A DNA stretch of 64,000 nucleotides from Microbispora bryophytorum (GCF_006874465.1 NZ_VIRL01000007.1:124001-188000); one strand, 5' to 3'; shown: positions 47,011-55,676, counted from the stretch's first letter. Notes: generated by a model not told the origin, from the sequence alone. Numbers and translations are program-made.

Positions 47011-48645
47011 GTGACCGAACGGTTGGACGGCCCGCAGGCCGCCGGCGGCGGAGACTCCGCCGCCGGGGCCTCCTCCGGCCCGAGCGAAACCCCCGCAGAT
47101 CCTTCCTCCGACTCCCCCCAGTCCTCCGAGGTCCCCCAGTCCTCCGAGACTCCCCAGTCCGCTGACTCCCCCCAGCCCGGAGCGCCCCTTCCCGGCTCCG
47201 ACGCCGACACCCCTCCCCCGGACTCCCCGGCCGCCTCGGACTCCCCGACCGTTTCCGAGGAGCCACCGGCGGGTCCGGCGGCGGGGTATGCGACGGCGGC
47301 CCCGCCCGGCGCGGTCGCCACAGCAGACGCGAGCGCCACGGCAGGCGCGGCGAAGGCGTTGGTGCGCCTCGGCCCGTCCCCGCGACTGGCGGTGATGTTC
47401 CTGCTGCCCGCGCTGCTGCTGCTCGCCGCGTGGGTCATCTATCCGATCGTCTACTCGATCTGGCGCAGTCTCTACGACTCGGCCGGCGACCGCTTCGTGG
47501 GGCTGAGCAACTACCTGTCGATCTTCACCGACTCCTCGACGCTCACCACGATCAGGAACAACATCATCTGGGTCGTGGTGGCCCCGGTCATCGTCACCGC
47601 GCTCGGTCTGATCTTCGCGGTGCTCACCGAGCGCATCCGCTGGTCAACGGCGTTCAAGCTGGTGCTGTTCATGCCGATGGCCGTCTCCCTGCTCGCCGCC
47701 GGCGTCATCTTCCGCCTGGTGTACGAGCAGGACCCGGACAAGGGCGTGGCCAACGCCGTCATCACGACCGTCCACGACGCCTTCTCCGCCGGCGCGGGCT
47801 ATCCCGGGGCCCGGCCACGGGAGAACGACCAGGCGCCCGCAGCCGTGCAGGGCGGCGCGGTGGTGACGAAGCAGCAGGCGCAGGCCGGCACTCCGGTGCT
47901 GATCCCGCTCGTCGGCCTGACCCAGGACGCGGTGAAGAACACCGCGCCCGCCAAGGCCGCCCCCGGCGGCGACGGCCTGAGCGGCACGATCTGGCTCGAC
48001 GTCGTCCGCGGCGGCGGAGGCACACTGAACCAGATCGACCCGCAGGAGAAGGGCCTGGCCGGCGTCACGGTCGAGGCGGTCTCCGGCGGCGCGGTCAAGG
48101 CGACGACCGAGACGGCCGCCGACGGCACGTTCCGCTTCTCCGGCCTCCCGGCCGGCTCCTATGTCGTACGGCTGCCGCAGTCGAACTTCACGGCGCCCTT
48201 CAACGGGCTGACCTGGCTGGGGCCGTCGCTGATCACTCCCGCGATCATCGGCGCGTACATCTGGGTGTGGGCCGGGTTCGCGATGGTGCTGATCGCGGCC
48301 GGGTTGTCGGCGATCCCGCGTGACGCCCTGGAGGCGGCCAGGATCGACGGCGCGACCGAGTGGCAGGTGTTCCGCCGGATCACCGTGCCGCTGCTGTCGC
48401 CGGTGCTGCTCGTCGTCTTCGTCACCATGATCATCAATGTGCTGAAGGTGTTCGACCTGGTGTTCATCATCGCCCCCGGCTCGGTGCAGCCACAGGCCAA
48501 CGTGATCGCGCTGGAGATGTGGCGCGTGTCGTTCGGCGGCGGCGGCAACCAGGGTCTGGGCAGCGCGCTGTCGATCTTCCTGCTCGTGCTGGTGGTGCCG
48601 TTCATGATCTTCAACATCCGCCGGTTCAGGAGGGACGAGGGATGA
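47011..48645 (+). CDS. Sugar ABC transporter permease with inserted extracellular beta-sandwich
   Basis: This 544-residue protein has a S/P/D-rich disordered N-terminal tail of about 115 residues, then the permease helices starting RLAVMFLLPALLLLAAW. Between two helix groups, near residues 250-400, is an inserted region with a Cna/SdrD B-like domain (GLAGVTVEAVSGGAV, ADGTFRFSGLPAGSYVVRLP). The remaining helices carry the EAA coupling motif EAARIDGATEWQVFRRITVPL. The insert would be outside the membrane, where binding proteins dock. The GTG at 47011 follows GGAAGG. It overlaps the next permease gene by 4 bp. Confidence 0.88.
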   Translation: MTERLDGPQAAGGGDSAAGASSGPSETPADPSSDSPQSSEVPQSSETPQSADSPQPGAPLPGSDADTPPPDSPAASDSPTVSEEPPAGPAAGYATAAPPGAVATADASATAGAAKALVRLGPSPRLAVMFLLPALLLLAAWVIYPIVYSIWRSLYDSAGDRFVGLSNYLSIFTDSSTLTTIRNNIIWVVVAPVIVTALGLIFAVLTERIRWSTAFKLVLFMPMAVSLLAAGVIFRLVYEQDPDKGVANAVITTVHDAFSAGAGYPGARPRENDQAPAAVQGGAVVTKQQAQAGTPVLIPLVGLTQDAVKNTAPAKAAPGGDGLSGTIWLDVVRGGGGTLNQIDPQEKGLAGVTVEAVSGGAVKATTETAADGTFRFSGLPAGSYVVRLPQSNFTAPFNGLTWLGPSLITPAIIGAYIWVWAGFAMVLIAAGLSAIPRDALEAARIDGATEWQVFRRITVPLLSPVLLVVFVTMIINVLKVFDLVFIIAPGSVQPQANVIALEMWRVSFGGGGNQGLGSALSIFLLVLVVPFMIFNIRRFRRDEG

Positions 48646-49529
48646 CGACCCTGGCCGAACCCCTGCACGCGCAGTCCATGCGGCGCGGCCTGATCGCGCG
48701 GGCGGTCGACCGCCTCGGCGGCGGCCTGGTCCAGGTCTTCATGATCCTGGTCGCGCTCTTTTGGCTGCTCCCGACCCTCGGGCTGCTCGTCGTCTCGCTG
48801 CGCGGCGAGACCGAGAACAACTCCTCCGGCTGGTGGACGCTGTTCACCAAACCCGCGCAGCTCACCGTCGACAACTACTCGAACCTGCTCGCGTCGGGCT
48901 TCGGCTCGTCGTTCTGGAACACCGTCCTCATCACGGTGCCGGCGACGCTGCTGGTGATCGGCATCGCGGCCATGGCGGCGTACGCGTTCGCCTGGATCGA
49001 GTTCCCCGGCAGGGACCTGGTGTTCCTCGTGGTCATCGCCCTGCTGGTCGTCCCGGTGCAGATCGCGCTGATCCCCATCGCCAAGCTGTACGGAGCCCTC
49101 GGGATCTTCGGCTCGATTCTCGGGGTCGTGCTGTTTCATGTGGCGTTCGGCCTGCCGTTCGCCATCTTCCTGCTGCGCAACTTCTTCGTGGGCATTCCGC
49201 GCGAGCTGCTCGAGGCGGCGCGGATGGACGGCGCGCCGGAGTGGCGGATCTTCGCCACCGTGGTGTTCCCGCTGGCCAAGCCCGCGATCGCGTCGCTCGG
49301 CATCTTCCAGTTCCTGTGGGTGTGGAACGACCTGCTCGTCGCGCTGGTCTTCGCCGACACCGGCAACCAGCCGATGACGAAGGCACTGCAATCCCAGATG
49401 CGGCAGTTCGGCACGAACGTGGACATTCTCGCGCCGGGCGCGTTCCTGTCGCTCATCATCCCGCTGGTGTTGTTCTTCGCCTTCCAGCGGTATTTCGTGC
49501 AGGGCATGCTCGCGGGCTCGGTCAAGTGA
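48642..49529 (+). CDS. Sugar ABC transporter permease (MalG/AglG type)
   Basis: The 295-residue second permease has six helices and the EAA motif EAARMDGAPEWRIFATVVFPLAKP, which binds the ATPase. The ATG overlaps the preceding stop as ATGA, so the two permeases are coupled. No ATP-binding gene follows; two tandem terminators close the operon. Actinobacteria often use one shared ATPase such as MsiK for several sugar importers, which would explain the absence, but msiK is not in this window. Confidence 0.93.
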   Translation: MTTLAEPLHAQSMRRGLIARAVDRLGGGLVQVFMILVALFWLLPTLGLLVVSLRGETENNSSGWWTLFTKPAQLTVDNYSNLLASGFGSSFWNTVLITVPATLLVIGIAAMAAYAFAWIEFPGRDLVFLVVIALLVVPVQIALIPIAKLYGALGIFGSILGVVLFHVAFGLPFAIFLLRNFFVGIPRELLEAARMDGAPEWRIFATVVFPLAKPAIASLGIFQFLWVWNDLLVALVFADTGNQPMTKALQSQMRQFGTNVDILAPGAFLSLIIPLVLFFAFQRYFVQGMLAGSVK

Positions 49530-49533
49530 CCGG

Positions 49534-49564
49534 CCGGAGGCCCCGAATCGTCCGGGGCCTCCGG
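49534..49564 (+). terminator. First terminator after the importer operon
   Basis: An 11-bp perfect stem, ccggaggcccc paired with ggggcctccgg, with a 9-base loop. It begins 5 bases past the last permease stop codon. Confidence 0.85.
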
Positions 49565-49623
49565 TATCACCGCGGTTGACACGGGAAATGTCCCGTGTGT
49601 GACGAGCCATGCCGGAAGAACGT

Positions 49624-49658
49624 CGGATGCCCGCTTCACGGGGGTAAGCGGGCATCCG
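49624..49658 (+). terminator. Second terminator before ung
   Basis: A 13-bp perfect stem (cggatgcccgctt) with a 9-base loop, followed by a short pyrimidine run (ctttcc). Together with the hairpin 60 bases earlier it isolates the importer operon from ung. Confidence 0.8.
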
Positions 49659-49712
49659 ATCTTTCCGTCGCCGGGCCGTACGGGGGCCGAAAAGCCGATA
49701 GAGTGCGCGGAC

Positions 49713-50393
49713 ATGTCAGGACGTCCGTTGCACGAACTCGTGGAAGCCGGGTGGGCCGAGGCCCTCGCACCCGTGGCCGGGCGGATCGCCGCCATGGGCG
49801 ACTTCCTCAGGCAGGAGATCACGGAAGGCCGCCAGTACCTCCCGGCGGGGGACAACGTCCTCCGCGCGTTCCAGCAGCCGCTGAGCGAGGTCCGGGTGCT
49901 GATCGTCGGCCAGGATCCCTACCCCACCCCCGGGCACCCGGTCGGGCTGAGCTTCTCCGTCGCCCCCGACGTACGGCCGCTTCCGGGCAGCCTGGTCAAC
50001 ATCTTCAAGGAGTACATGGCCGACCTCGGCCATCCCACGCCGCCCTCGAACGGCGACCTCACCCCGTGGACCGAGCAGGGCGTGCTGCTGCTCAACCGGG
50101 TGCTGACGGTGATGCCGGGCAAGCCCGCCTCCCACCGGGGCAAGGGCTGGGAAGAGGTGACCGAGCAGGCCATCAAGGCGCTGGTCGAGCGGGGCGGACC
50201 GCTCGTGGCGATCCTGTGGGGCCGCGACGCCCGCAACCTGCGGCCGATGCTGGGGGACGTGCCGTGCATCGAGTCGGCCCACCCCAGCCCGCTGTCGGCG
50301 CGCAGCGGGTTCTTCGGCTCCCGTCCGTTCAGCCGGGCCAACGCCCTGCTGGAGCAGCAGGGCGGGGCGCCGGTCGAGTGGAAACTGCCGTGA
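49713..50393 (+). CDS. ung: Uracil-DNA glycosylase
   Basis: Ung removes uracil from DNA as the first step of base-excision repair. The 226-residue product has the family 1 motifs: [10 protein letters not shown] with the catalytic D68, [16 protein letters not shown], and HPSPLS with H190 that lines the uracil pocket. Length is normal. The ATG at 49713 has no ribosome site, but a TAGAGT -10-like box lies at 49699-49704, so the mRNA is probably leaderless or nearly so, which is common in actinobacteria. Confidence 0.96.
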   Translation: MSGRPLHELVEAGWAEALAPVAGRIAAMGDFLRQEITEGRQYLPAGDNVLRAFQQPLSEVRVLIVGQDPYPTPGHPVGLSFSVAPDVRPLPGSLVNIFKEYMADLGHPTPPSNGDLTPWTEQGVLLLNRVLTVMPGKPASHRGKGWEEVTEQAIKALVERGGPLVAILWGRDARNLRPMLGDVPCIESAHPSPLSARSGFFGSRPFSRANALLEQQGGAPVEWKLP

Positions 50394-50417
50394 CGGCTTG
50401 CCGATAGGATCACCACC

Positions 50418-50768
50418 ATGAGCGATGGAACGGACACCGGTCGCTACCTGCGGCTCACCGTCGACCTGGTGGTCGAGGTCCTTGATGTAGACGCGCTGCA
50501 GGCCGCGGCGCTCGCCGAGATCCGCGACCCCCAGGCCGAACTGGACGACGCCGAGCGGCAGGAGCAGATCGAACTGGTCAACTCCGACGAGACGGGCGCG
50601 GCGGCCCTGCAGTGGCTGATCGAGCCCGACCACGTGCTGGGCCTGGTCGAGCACGTCGCCGAGATCGAGCCGAGGGAGGCGATGCTCGGCGTGGAGCCGT
50701 CGGAGGGCGTCCTGGAGGACGAGGACGACCACGATCACGATCACGACGAGCCGGGTCACATCCACTGA
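50418..50768 (+). CDS. Hypothetical protein with His/Asp-rich metal-binding tail
   Basis: A 116-residue acidic protein that begins MSDGTDTGRYLRLTVDLVVEVLD, a short beta/alpha segment, and ends in repeated D-H pairs (DDHDHDHDEPGHIH), which suggest metal binding or simple sensing. The ATG at 50418 has AGGA upstream. It lies 24 bases after ung on the same strand and may be cotranscribed. No family is recognised. Confidence 0.75.
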   Translation: MSDGTDTGRYLRLTVDLVVEVLDVDALQAAALAEIRDPQAELDDAERQEQIELVNSDETGAAALQWLIEPDHVLGLVEHVAEIEPREAMLGVEPSEGVLEDEDDHDHDHDEPGHIH

Positions 50769-50815
50769 GGCCCGACCACATCCACTGAGGCCGGTCCACG
50801 ACAGGGCGTCGGGCC

Positions 50816-50842
50816 GGACGCGCCGGCCCGACCGGCGCGTCC
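50816..50842 (+). terminator. Terminator after the His-rich gene
   Basis: An 11-bp perfect stem, ggacgcgccgg with ccggcgcgtcc, with a 5-base loop. It lies 47 bases past the stop codon. Confidence 0.8.
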
Positions 50843-50885
50843 GTGCCGGGCCCCTCACACAGGCCGGCGCGTCCCTGCCGCCTGA

Positions 50886-50950
50886 CGTCACGGGACCGCG
50901 TGGGCGTCACGGGACCGCATGGACGTCACCGACCGCGTACGCGTCAGGGA
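50886..50950. repeat. 19-bp tandem repeats
   Basis: Units starting cgtcac at 50886, 50905 and 50924 have period 19, 19 and then 18, with a partial fourth at 50942. They sit just past the MOSC gene stop, in the convergent gap. A second short duplication of cacatccactgaggcc lies about 110 bases upstream. No coding role. Confidence 0.7.
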
Positions 50951-50974
50951 CAGGCGGGTAGACGCCCGCCCCGC

Positions 50975-51517
50975 TCATACCGGCCGAAGAGCCTGGTGGG
51001 GTCCTGTCGGCGGCTCTACACGAATGGCGTCGCCGGGCCGGACCTCGCCGCCCGCGACGACGACGCCCATGACCCCGGCCTTGCGCACCAGATTGCCCTC
51101 CTCGTCCCGGTCCAGCACAGCCTTCATCAGCCCGTCCTGGAAACCGTCGAGTTGCACGCAGGGGTTGCGCAGACCGGTCACCTCGACGACGGCGGTCTCG
51201 CCGAGATGCAGCCGGGTCCCGGCGGGCAACGCGAGCAGATCGACACCCCTGGTGGTGACGTTCTCCCCCATGTCCCCTTCCCGTACGGCGAAGCCCGCCT
51301 CGCGCAGTTCGTCGTGCAACTCCGCGTGGACAAGGTGCACCTGGCGCAGGTTCGGCTGACTGGGATCGCGGGCGACTCGCGACCGGTGCTTCACGGTCAC
51401 GCCGGCGTGGGCGTCCCCCTCGACGCCCAGGCCCGCCAGCAGCCGGATCGACTCCAGCGACGTCTTGCTGAAGGTATGGGCGGCGCTGCGGCTCACCGCC
51501 GTCACTCTGCTCGTCAC
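50975..51517 (-). CDS. MOSC-domain protein
   Basis: MOSC proteins bind molybdenum cofactor through a conserved cysteine and carry out sulfur transfer or reductive reactions. The 180-residue product is almost all MOSC domain, with MGENVTTRGVDLLALPAG and the cysteine C120 in TGLRNPCVQLDGF. It stands alone, without the NifS-like domain of MOCOS enzymes. The GTG at 51517 has GGAGGAGA and overlaps the TetR stop as GTGA, so it shares its mRNA and control with that regulator. Confidence 0.88.
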   Translation of the reverse strand: MTSRVTAVSRSAAHTFSKTSLESIRLLAGLGVEGDAHAGVTVKHRSRVARDPSQPNLRQVHLVHAELHDELREAGFAVREGDMGENVTTRGVDLLALPAGTRLHLGETAVVEVTGLRNPCVQLDGFQDGLMKAVLDRDEEGNLVRKAGVMGVVVAGGEVRPGDAIRVEPPTGPHQALRPV

Positions 51518-52242
51518 GTCTCCTCCTCTTGGGGCGATGGCTCCATTCCGCGCACGAGGGCGAGGAGGCGGTCAAGCAGATATTCGTCACACGGGGCCTG
51601 CTCGCTGACCCACGCGACCGCGTTGACCAGCGTGAGGAGGTCGGCGATCTCGATGTCGCCGGGCACCGCGCCGTCCCGTTGCGCGCGTTCGAGCAGGGCG
51701 GCGCCGGTGGCCCGGATCCGCTCGTGGCACGCCGCGAGCGCCGCGTCCGTGTCCGGCGCGGGCGGTGCGGCCATCCGGGCGGCCACCAGGCCCCGCATCG
51801 CGGTCGCGTGCTCGGCCACGGCCCGCAGCCAGGTGCGCAACGCCTGCGCCGGCGACCTGTGGTCGAGCAGGTCGCGTCCTTTCTCGCACAGCGCCGCCAC
51901 ATCGTCCCCGATGATCGCCACGAGCAGGGCTCCGGGAGTGGGGAAATGGCGATACAAGGTGCCCGGGCCCACCCCCGCGCTCTGCGCGATCTTGTTGAGC
52001 GACGCCTGAGCTCCGTGCTCGGCGAAGGCGGCTCTGGCGGCGCGGAGCACGCGTTCGCGGTTGTCGCGCGCGTCGGCCCGCATCCGCCGGTTCCCGGGAG
52101 CATCGCCGGGCGAGCCCACGGCGTCGGCCGGCCGAGCGGCCGACGCGTTCGTGTCGCCCGCCGTCGCAGGGGCCGGTGGCCCCGCGTCGCTCGTCGTCTG
52201 GTTCGCCCGCCGCCGGGGGGCCCTGGCACTCTCGGTCGTCAC
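51514..52242 (-). CDS. TetR-family repressor of the adjacent oxidoreductase
   Basis: A 242-residue TetR regulator. The helix-turn-helix is VLRAARAAFAEHGAQASLNKIAQSAGVGPGTLYRHFPTP-like, near residues 65-105, followed by a ligand-binding helical domain. The first 53 residues are low-complexity and the classic start MRADARDNRERVL is at an ATG at 52083, so the true start could be there; the GTG at 52242 has a GGGTGA site. It is divergent from an LLM oxidoreductase whose promoter holds two clear inverted repeats, and it is coupled to the MOSC gene. Confidence 0.9.
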   Translation of the reverse strand: MTTESARAPRRRANQTTSDAGPPAPATAGDTNASAARPADAVGSPGDAPGNRRMRADARDNRERVLRAARAAFAEHGAQASLNKIAQSAGVGPGTLYRHFPTPGALLVAIIGDDVAALCEKGRDLLDHRSPAQALRTWLRAVAEHATAMRGLVAARMAAPPAPDTDAALAACHERIRATGAALLERAQRDGAVPGDIEIADLLTLVNAVAWVSEQAPCDEYLLDRLLALVRGMEPSPQEEET

Positions 52243-52254
52243 TTCACCCTCGCA

Positions 52255-52313
52255 TTGCCATCCGGAGAGGATCTCCGTATTCTAGCCGCAACCTAACCGG
52301 AGAGGTTCTCCGG
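52255..52313 (+). promoter_or_regulatory. Promoter with two TetR-type operators
   Basis: TTGCCA (52255-52260), a 17-bp spacer and TATTCT (52278-52283) form a good promoter for the oxidoreductase. The spacer contains CGGAGA-3-TCTCCG (52263-52277), and a better copy, CCGGAGA-3-TCTCCGG, lies at 52297-52313. Their centres are 35 bp apart. Repressor at the first copy would block RNA polymerase directly. Confidence 0.8.
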
Positions 52314-52334
52314 TCGGAATCGTGGAGGTGTTCG

Positions 52335-53261
52335 ATGAGGATCGGTGTTTTCGTCGGGGAGGTCCGGGGAGCCGTGACGGCCGGGGAGCTCGCCGGCCAG
52401 GTGCGTGCGGCGGCGGACGCCGGTCTCTCCACCGCCTGGTCGGCTCAGGCGCTCGGATGGGACGCGCTGACCGCGCTGGCCGTGGCGGGCGCCCAGGTGC
52501 CGGGCATCGCGCTTGGCTCTTCCGTGGTTCCGGTGCCCGCGCGTCATCCGCTGGTGCTGGCGAGCCAGGCCCTGAGCGTCCAGGCGGCGACTGGGAACCG
52601 GCTGACCCTCGGCATCGGCGTGGGGATCGCGATGATGACGCGGACGATGTTCGGCCTTTCCGCCGACCGGCCCGTCGCCCGGATGCGCGAATACCTGTCG
52701 GTGCTCCGTCCCCTGCTCAGGGGCGAGCAGGTGAGTCATCGGGGCGAGATGTTCACAGTGGAGGGCACGGTGAACGTTCCCGGCGCCGCGCCGCCGCCCG
52801 TGCTGCTGGCCGCGCTCGGCCCCGCCATGCTGCGCCTGGCGGGCGAGCACGCGGACGGCGTGGTGACCTGGATGACCGGCCCTCGCACCCTGGCCGGCCA
52901 TATCGTCCCGACGGTCACGCGGGCGGCCCACGCCGCGGGGCGCCCATCCCCTCGCGTCGTCGCCGGGCTGATCGTCTGCGTGACGGACGACGAAGAGGAT
53001 GTGCGGCGGCGGATCGCCGGGGAGTTCGGGCTGGCCGGCCAGGTGCCCGAATATCGGGCCGTGCTCGACCGGGAGGGCGTGGACGGCCCGGAGGACGTCG
53101 TGATCGTCGGCGACGAGCAGGCGGTTGTCCACCGAATCGGGGAGCTCGCCGAGGCGGGTGTCACCGAGTTCGCCGCGTCGCCCTACGGGGACGCGCGCGA
53201 GCAGGAACGCACCCTCGCGGTGCTCGCCGGCCTCGCCGGATCGACCGGCCACTCGACCTGA
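52335..53261 (+). CDS. LLM-class (probably F420-dependent) oxidoreductase
   Basis: A 308-residue luciferase-like monooxygenase-fold protein, single-domain TIM barrel. The start MRIGVFVGEVRGA and the GIALGSSVVPVPARHP segment fit the F420-using LLM class of actinobacteria rather than FMN bacterial luciferase. Redox substrate unknown; the divergent TetR implies a small-molecule inducer. The ATG at 52335 follows GGAGGTG. It ends in free-standing sequence, with no partner reductase nearby. Confidence 0.88.
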   Translation: MRIGVFVGEVRGAVTAGELAGQVRAAADAGLSTAWSAQALGWDALTALAVAGAQVPGIALGSSVVPVPARHPLVLASQALSVQAATGNRLTLGIGVGIAMMTRTMFGLSADRPVARMREYLSVLRPLLRGEQVSHRGEMFTVEGTVNVPGAAPPPVLLAALGPAMLRLAGEHADGVVTWMTGPRTLAGHIVPTVTRAAHAAGRPSPRVVAGLIVCVTDDEEDVRRRIAGEFGLAGQVPEYRAVLDREGVDGPEDVVIVGDEQAVVHRIGELAEAGVTEFAASPYGDAREQERTLAVLAGLAGSTGHST

Positions 53262-53340
53262 GGCCACCGGCCGCTCGGACCACGCAGAGCCCGCCCACGG
53301 TGCCGGCGACTTCCCGACCGGTCTGCCCGGACGGGGTCGG

Positions 53341-54285
53341 TCAGGAGCTCAGGACCTCCTGGCGCCGCCGGGCGAGGGACTCCTGCTGGCGGGTCAGCTC
53401 ACCACAGCGGGCGGACACCTGGTTGACCATCCCCGCGACCCACTCGGCCACCTCGCGCACCGCCTCCGCCGTACGGGCGATCCGCTGGTGCTTGATGGCG
53501 TCGGTGATGATGTTGTCGAAGAAGACGTCGGCGAACCAGCGCGTGTCCACCTTCGGCAACTGCGGCGCGGCGCCGACGCCGATGTCGGCCAGCTCACGGG
53601 AGAACCGGTCGAGCGCACCCTGCGCGTGCCAGGCCGCCTCGTCGGCCTGACGCAGGTGCCCGTGCTCGACCATGTCGGCGAAACCGCCGCCGTTGCTGAA
53701 CATGTCCCAGGTCGAGGCGCCGCGGGCGCCGCCCAGATGCCGCAGGACATAGCCGACCGCCTCGCCCGCGGCCGCCCCGACCTGCTGCGCCTCCTGGTGC
53801 TCGCGCAGGTCGGCGCTCACGCTCGCCAGCCGGGCGGCGATGTCGGCCAGCTCCCGCCCGCGCGGATCGCCCGACTCGACCAGCATCCGTTCCTTGCGGA
53901 CGAGCAGTGCCTCCAGCTCGTGATGCGGGTTGCCGAGCTCCGCGAGGGCCTGGTCGGTCGTACGCAGGTCGCCGGTGAGCCACGCCAGGCGGGTGCGCTG
54001 CCCGGTGACCCGCTGGCGGGCCGCCACCGCCTCGGCCCGCTCCCGCGCCAGGCGCTCCTCCTTGCTCCCGGTCAGACCCGCCAGGAGGGCGGCGAAGCCG
54101 CCCTGTTCCAGCTTGGCGACGTCGCGGTCCTCCTTGGCAAGCTGCCGCTCCAGGTCCGCGAGCATGCCGCGGACCTCCTCGATCTGAGTCAGGAGAGTGG
54201 CACGCTGCCGGGTGAGCTGGTCCCGGCGTCTGGCGCGGTCCCGTGCGTCCCGGATCTCGTCATCGACAGCAGCGAAAAGGGTCAC
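53341..54285 (-). CDS. Hypothetical coiled-coil protein
   Basis: A 314-residue soluble protein rich in A, R, E and Q. Residues about 10-170 are predicted coiled coil (RDRARRRDQLTRQRATLL; EEVRGMLADLERQLAK). The C-terminal half has a conserved-looking globular part, GGARGASTWDMFSNGGG, then VDTRWFADVFFDNIITDAI, and another coiled coil. No signal peptide or membrane segment. The GTG at 54285 has no strong ribosome site. It stands alone between convergent and divergent neighbours; function unknown. Confidence 0.75.
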   Translation of the reverse strand: MTLFAAVDDEIRDARDRARRRDQLTRQRATLLTQIEEVRGMLADLERQLAKEDRDVAKLEQGGFAALLAGLTGSKEERLARERAEAVAARQRVTGQRTRLAWLTGDLRTTDQALAELGNPHHELEALLVRKERMLVESGDPRGRELADIAARLASVSADLREHQEAQQVGAAAGEAVGYVLRHLGGARGASTWDMFSNGGGFADMVEHGHLRQADEAAWHAQGALDRFSRELADIGVGAAPQLPKVDTRWFADVFFDNIITDAIKHQRIARTAEAVREVAEWVAGMVNQVSARCGELTRQQESLARRRQEVLSS

Positions 54286-54402
54286 ACTTCAACAGACGTC
54301 CGGCAGACACCCGAACGTTCCCGCCCCGCCGCCTGATCACCTGGTCAAGGGAACCGGCATGATCGTGCCGGTGGTTCTGCCGGTCTGCCCGCAGAAGCCG
54401 GC

Positions 54403-55431
54403 TCAGGCGACCAACAGGCCCGGGGAATGACGGGGGTGGGGGCTTCCGTCGTGACCGCCCGGCAGGCGGAGCCTGAGACAGGACCGGGCGGCGGCGGCCG
54501 GCGCGAGGCGTGCGCGCAGGAGCCCGCTCTCCTCGTCCCAAAGGCCGGGCGGGGACCCGTCCTCGCCTCCGGGAACGGGGAAGGGCCCGCTTTCCCGGTC
54601 CGCTCCGCCGGACAGCACGGCACAGTCCAGCTCCGCCACATAGTCCAGCTCCGTCACACAGTCCTGCCCCGCCACGTGGTCCGGCCCCGCCACCCGGAGG
54701 CGGCGGGCGACGCCGCGGCGGGGCGGATGCGTCCCGGTCTGCCAATGGGAGCCGGTGGACAGCCAGGCGAAATGGCCGGCGAGCAGCGACTCGGCCACGG
54801 TGCGCAGGACGGTGACCGCGCACAGGCTGTGGGCGCAGGCGAGGCCGGTCAGCGTGATCTCCGGCAGACCGAAACGCCGTAGGCCGCGCGAGGTCGTCAC
54901 GAGGCACGAACAGCCCTCGTCGACATCGGCTCCCGCGGGTGCGGCGGCGCCGAGGCCGCAGGTGTGATCCTCGTCGGCGCACGACACCTTCCAGCCCAGC
55001 CAGTCGTCGCCGAGGCGGAAGTCACGCCGCTCCCCCGGGCACTCGGCGCAGTGGTAGACGGCCGCCCCCGTGAGCGGGTCGTACAACCCGCCGTGGTAGG
55101 CCTCCGCGATCCCGCGCGCGGCCGCGCGGGCGACCTGGGCGGCCTCGGGTTGTTCCTCGACGGGAGCGGTGCTCGTCACCACCACGTGATGACGGGCCCG
55201 TCTCACCCGTCTGAGGTCCTCCGCGTTCAGGTCCATCCGCCGCCACGGGGACCGCGCCGACCGGAACGCCTCCAGCGTCAGCCGGGGCGTGCCGAGCGCG
55301 TCCCTGGCGGCACGCCGGTGGGACGGCCCCATCCGCCAGGGGACGACCGACGAGAGATCGGTCGGCGTGCGGTCCGTGACGACGACGAAGACCGATGAGG
55401 TCTGCGCGGGCACGGGATAGGTGAATAGCAT
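54403..55431 (-). CDS. Hypothetical cysteine-containing protein with repeated tail
   Basis: A 342-residue protein starting at the ATG at 55431, with GGAGGAG 2-3 bases upstream. The middle holds clustered cysteines and histidines (YHCAECPGE, KVSCADEDHTCGL, EGCSCLV, LACAHSLCAV), suggesting metal binding or disulfides, but there is no signal peptide. Near the C-terminus an 18-bp DNA repeat (54620-54691) encodes four degenerate copies of a six-residue VAGxDx-type unit. No family recognised. A longer frame to 55656 is unlikely. Confidence 0.65.
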   Translation of the reverse strand: MLFTYPVPAQTSSVFVVVTDRTPTDLSSVVPWRMGPSHRRAARDALGTPRLTLEAFRSARSPWRRMDLNAEDLRRVRRARHHVVVTSTAPVEEQPEAAQVARAAARGIAEAYHGGLYDPLTGAAVYHCAECPGERRDFRLGDDWLGWKVSCADEDHTCGLGAAAPAGADVDEGCSCLVTTSRGLRRFGLPEITLTGLACAHSLCAVTVLRTVAESLLAGHFAWLSTGSHWQTGTHPPRRGVARRLRVAGPDHVAGQDCVTELDYVAELDCAVLSGGADRESGPFPVPGGEDGSPPGLWDEESGLLRARLAPAAAARSCLRLRLPGGHDGSPHPRHSPGLLVA

Positions 55432-55676
55432 GGCTCCTCCTCCGCGACGTGCTGCACCTACAACCGCCGAAGCGGCCGCGGAAGTGCCGCAGGAGCAGCC
55501 GGCCCCACGCCCACCGCTCCTCGCACTGCCGCAGGGCCACAGCCTGCGCGAAACCGTCGCCGGCCGACCCACCCGAACGGCGCTCTGTGGACAGCCGGCG
55601 AACAGAACGGGCGAATCCCCGCGCCACGTCGCCTTGGTCCACAGGTGGCCGGTCAATGGGCCTGTCGGGCGATCGC

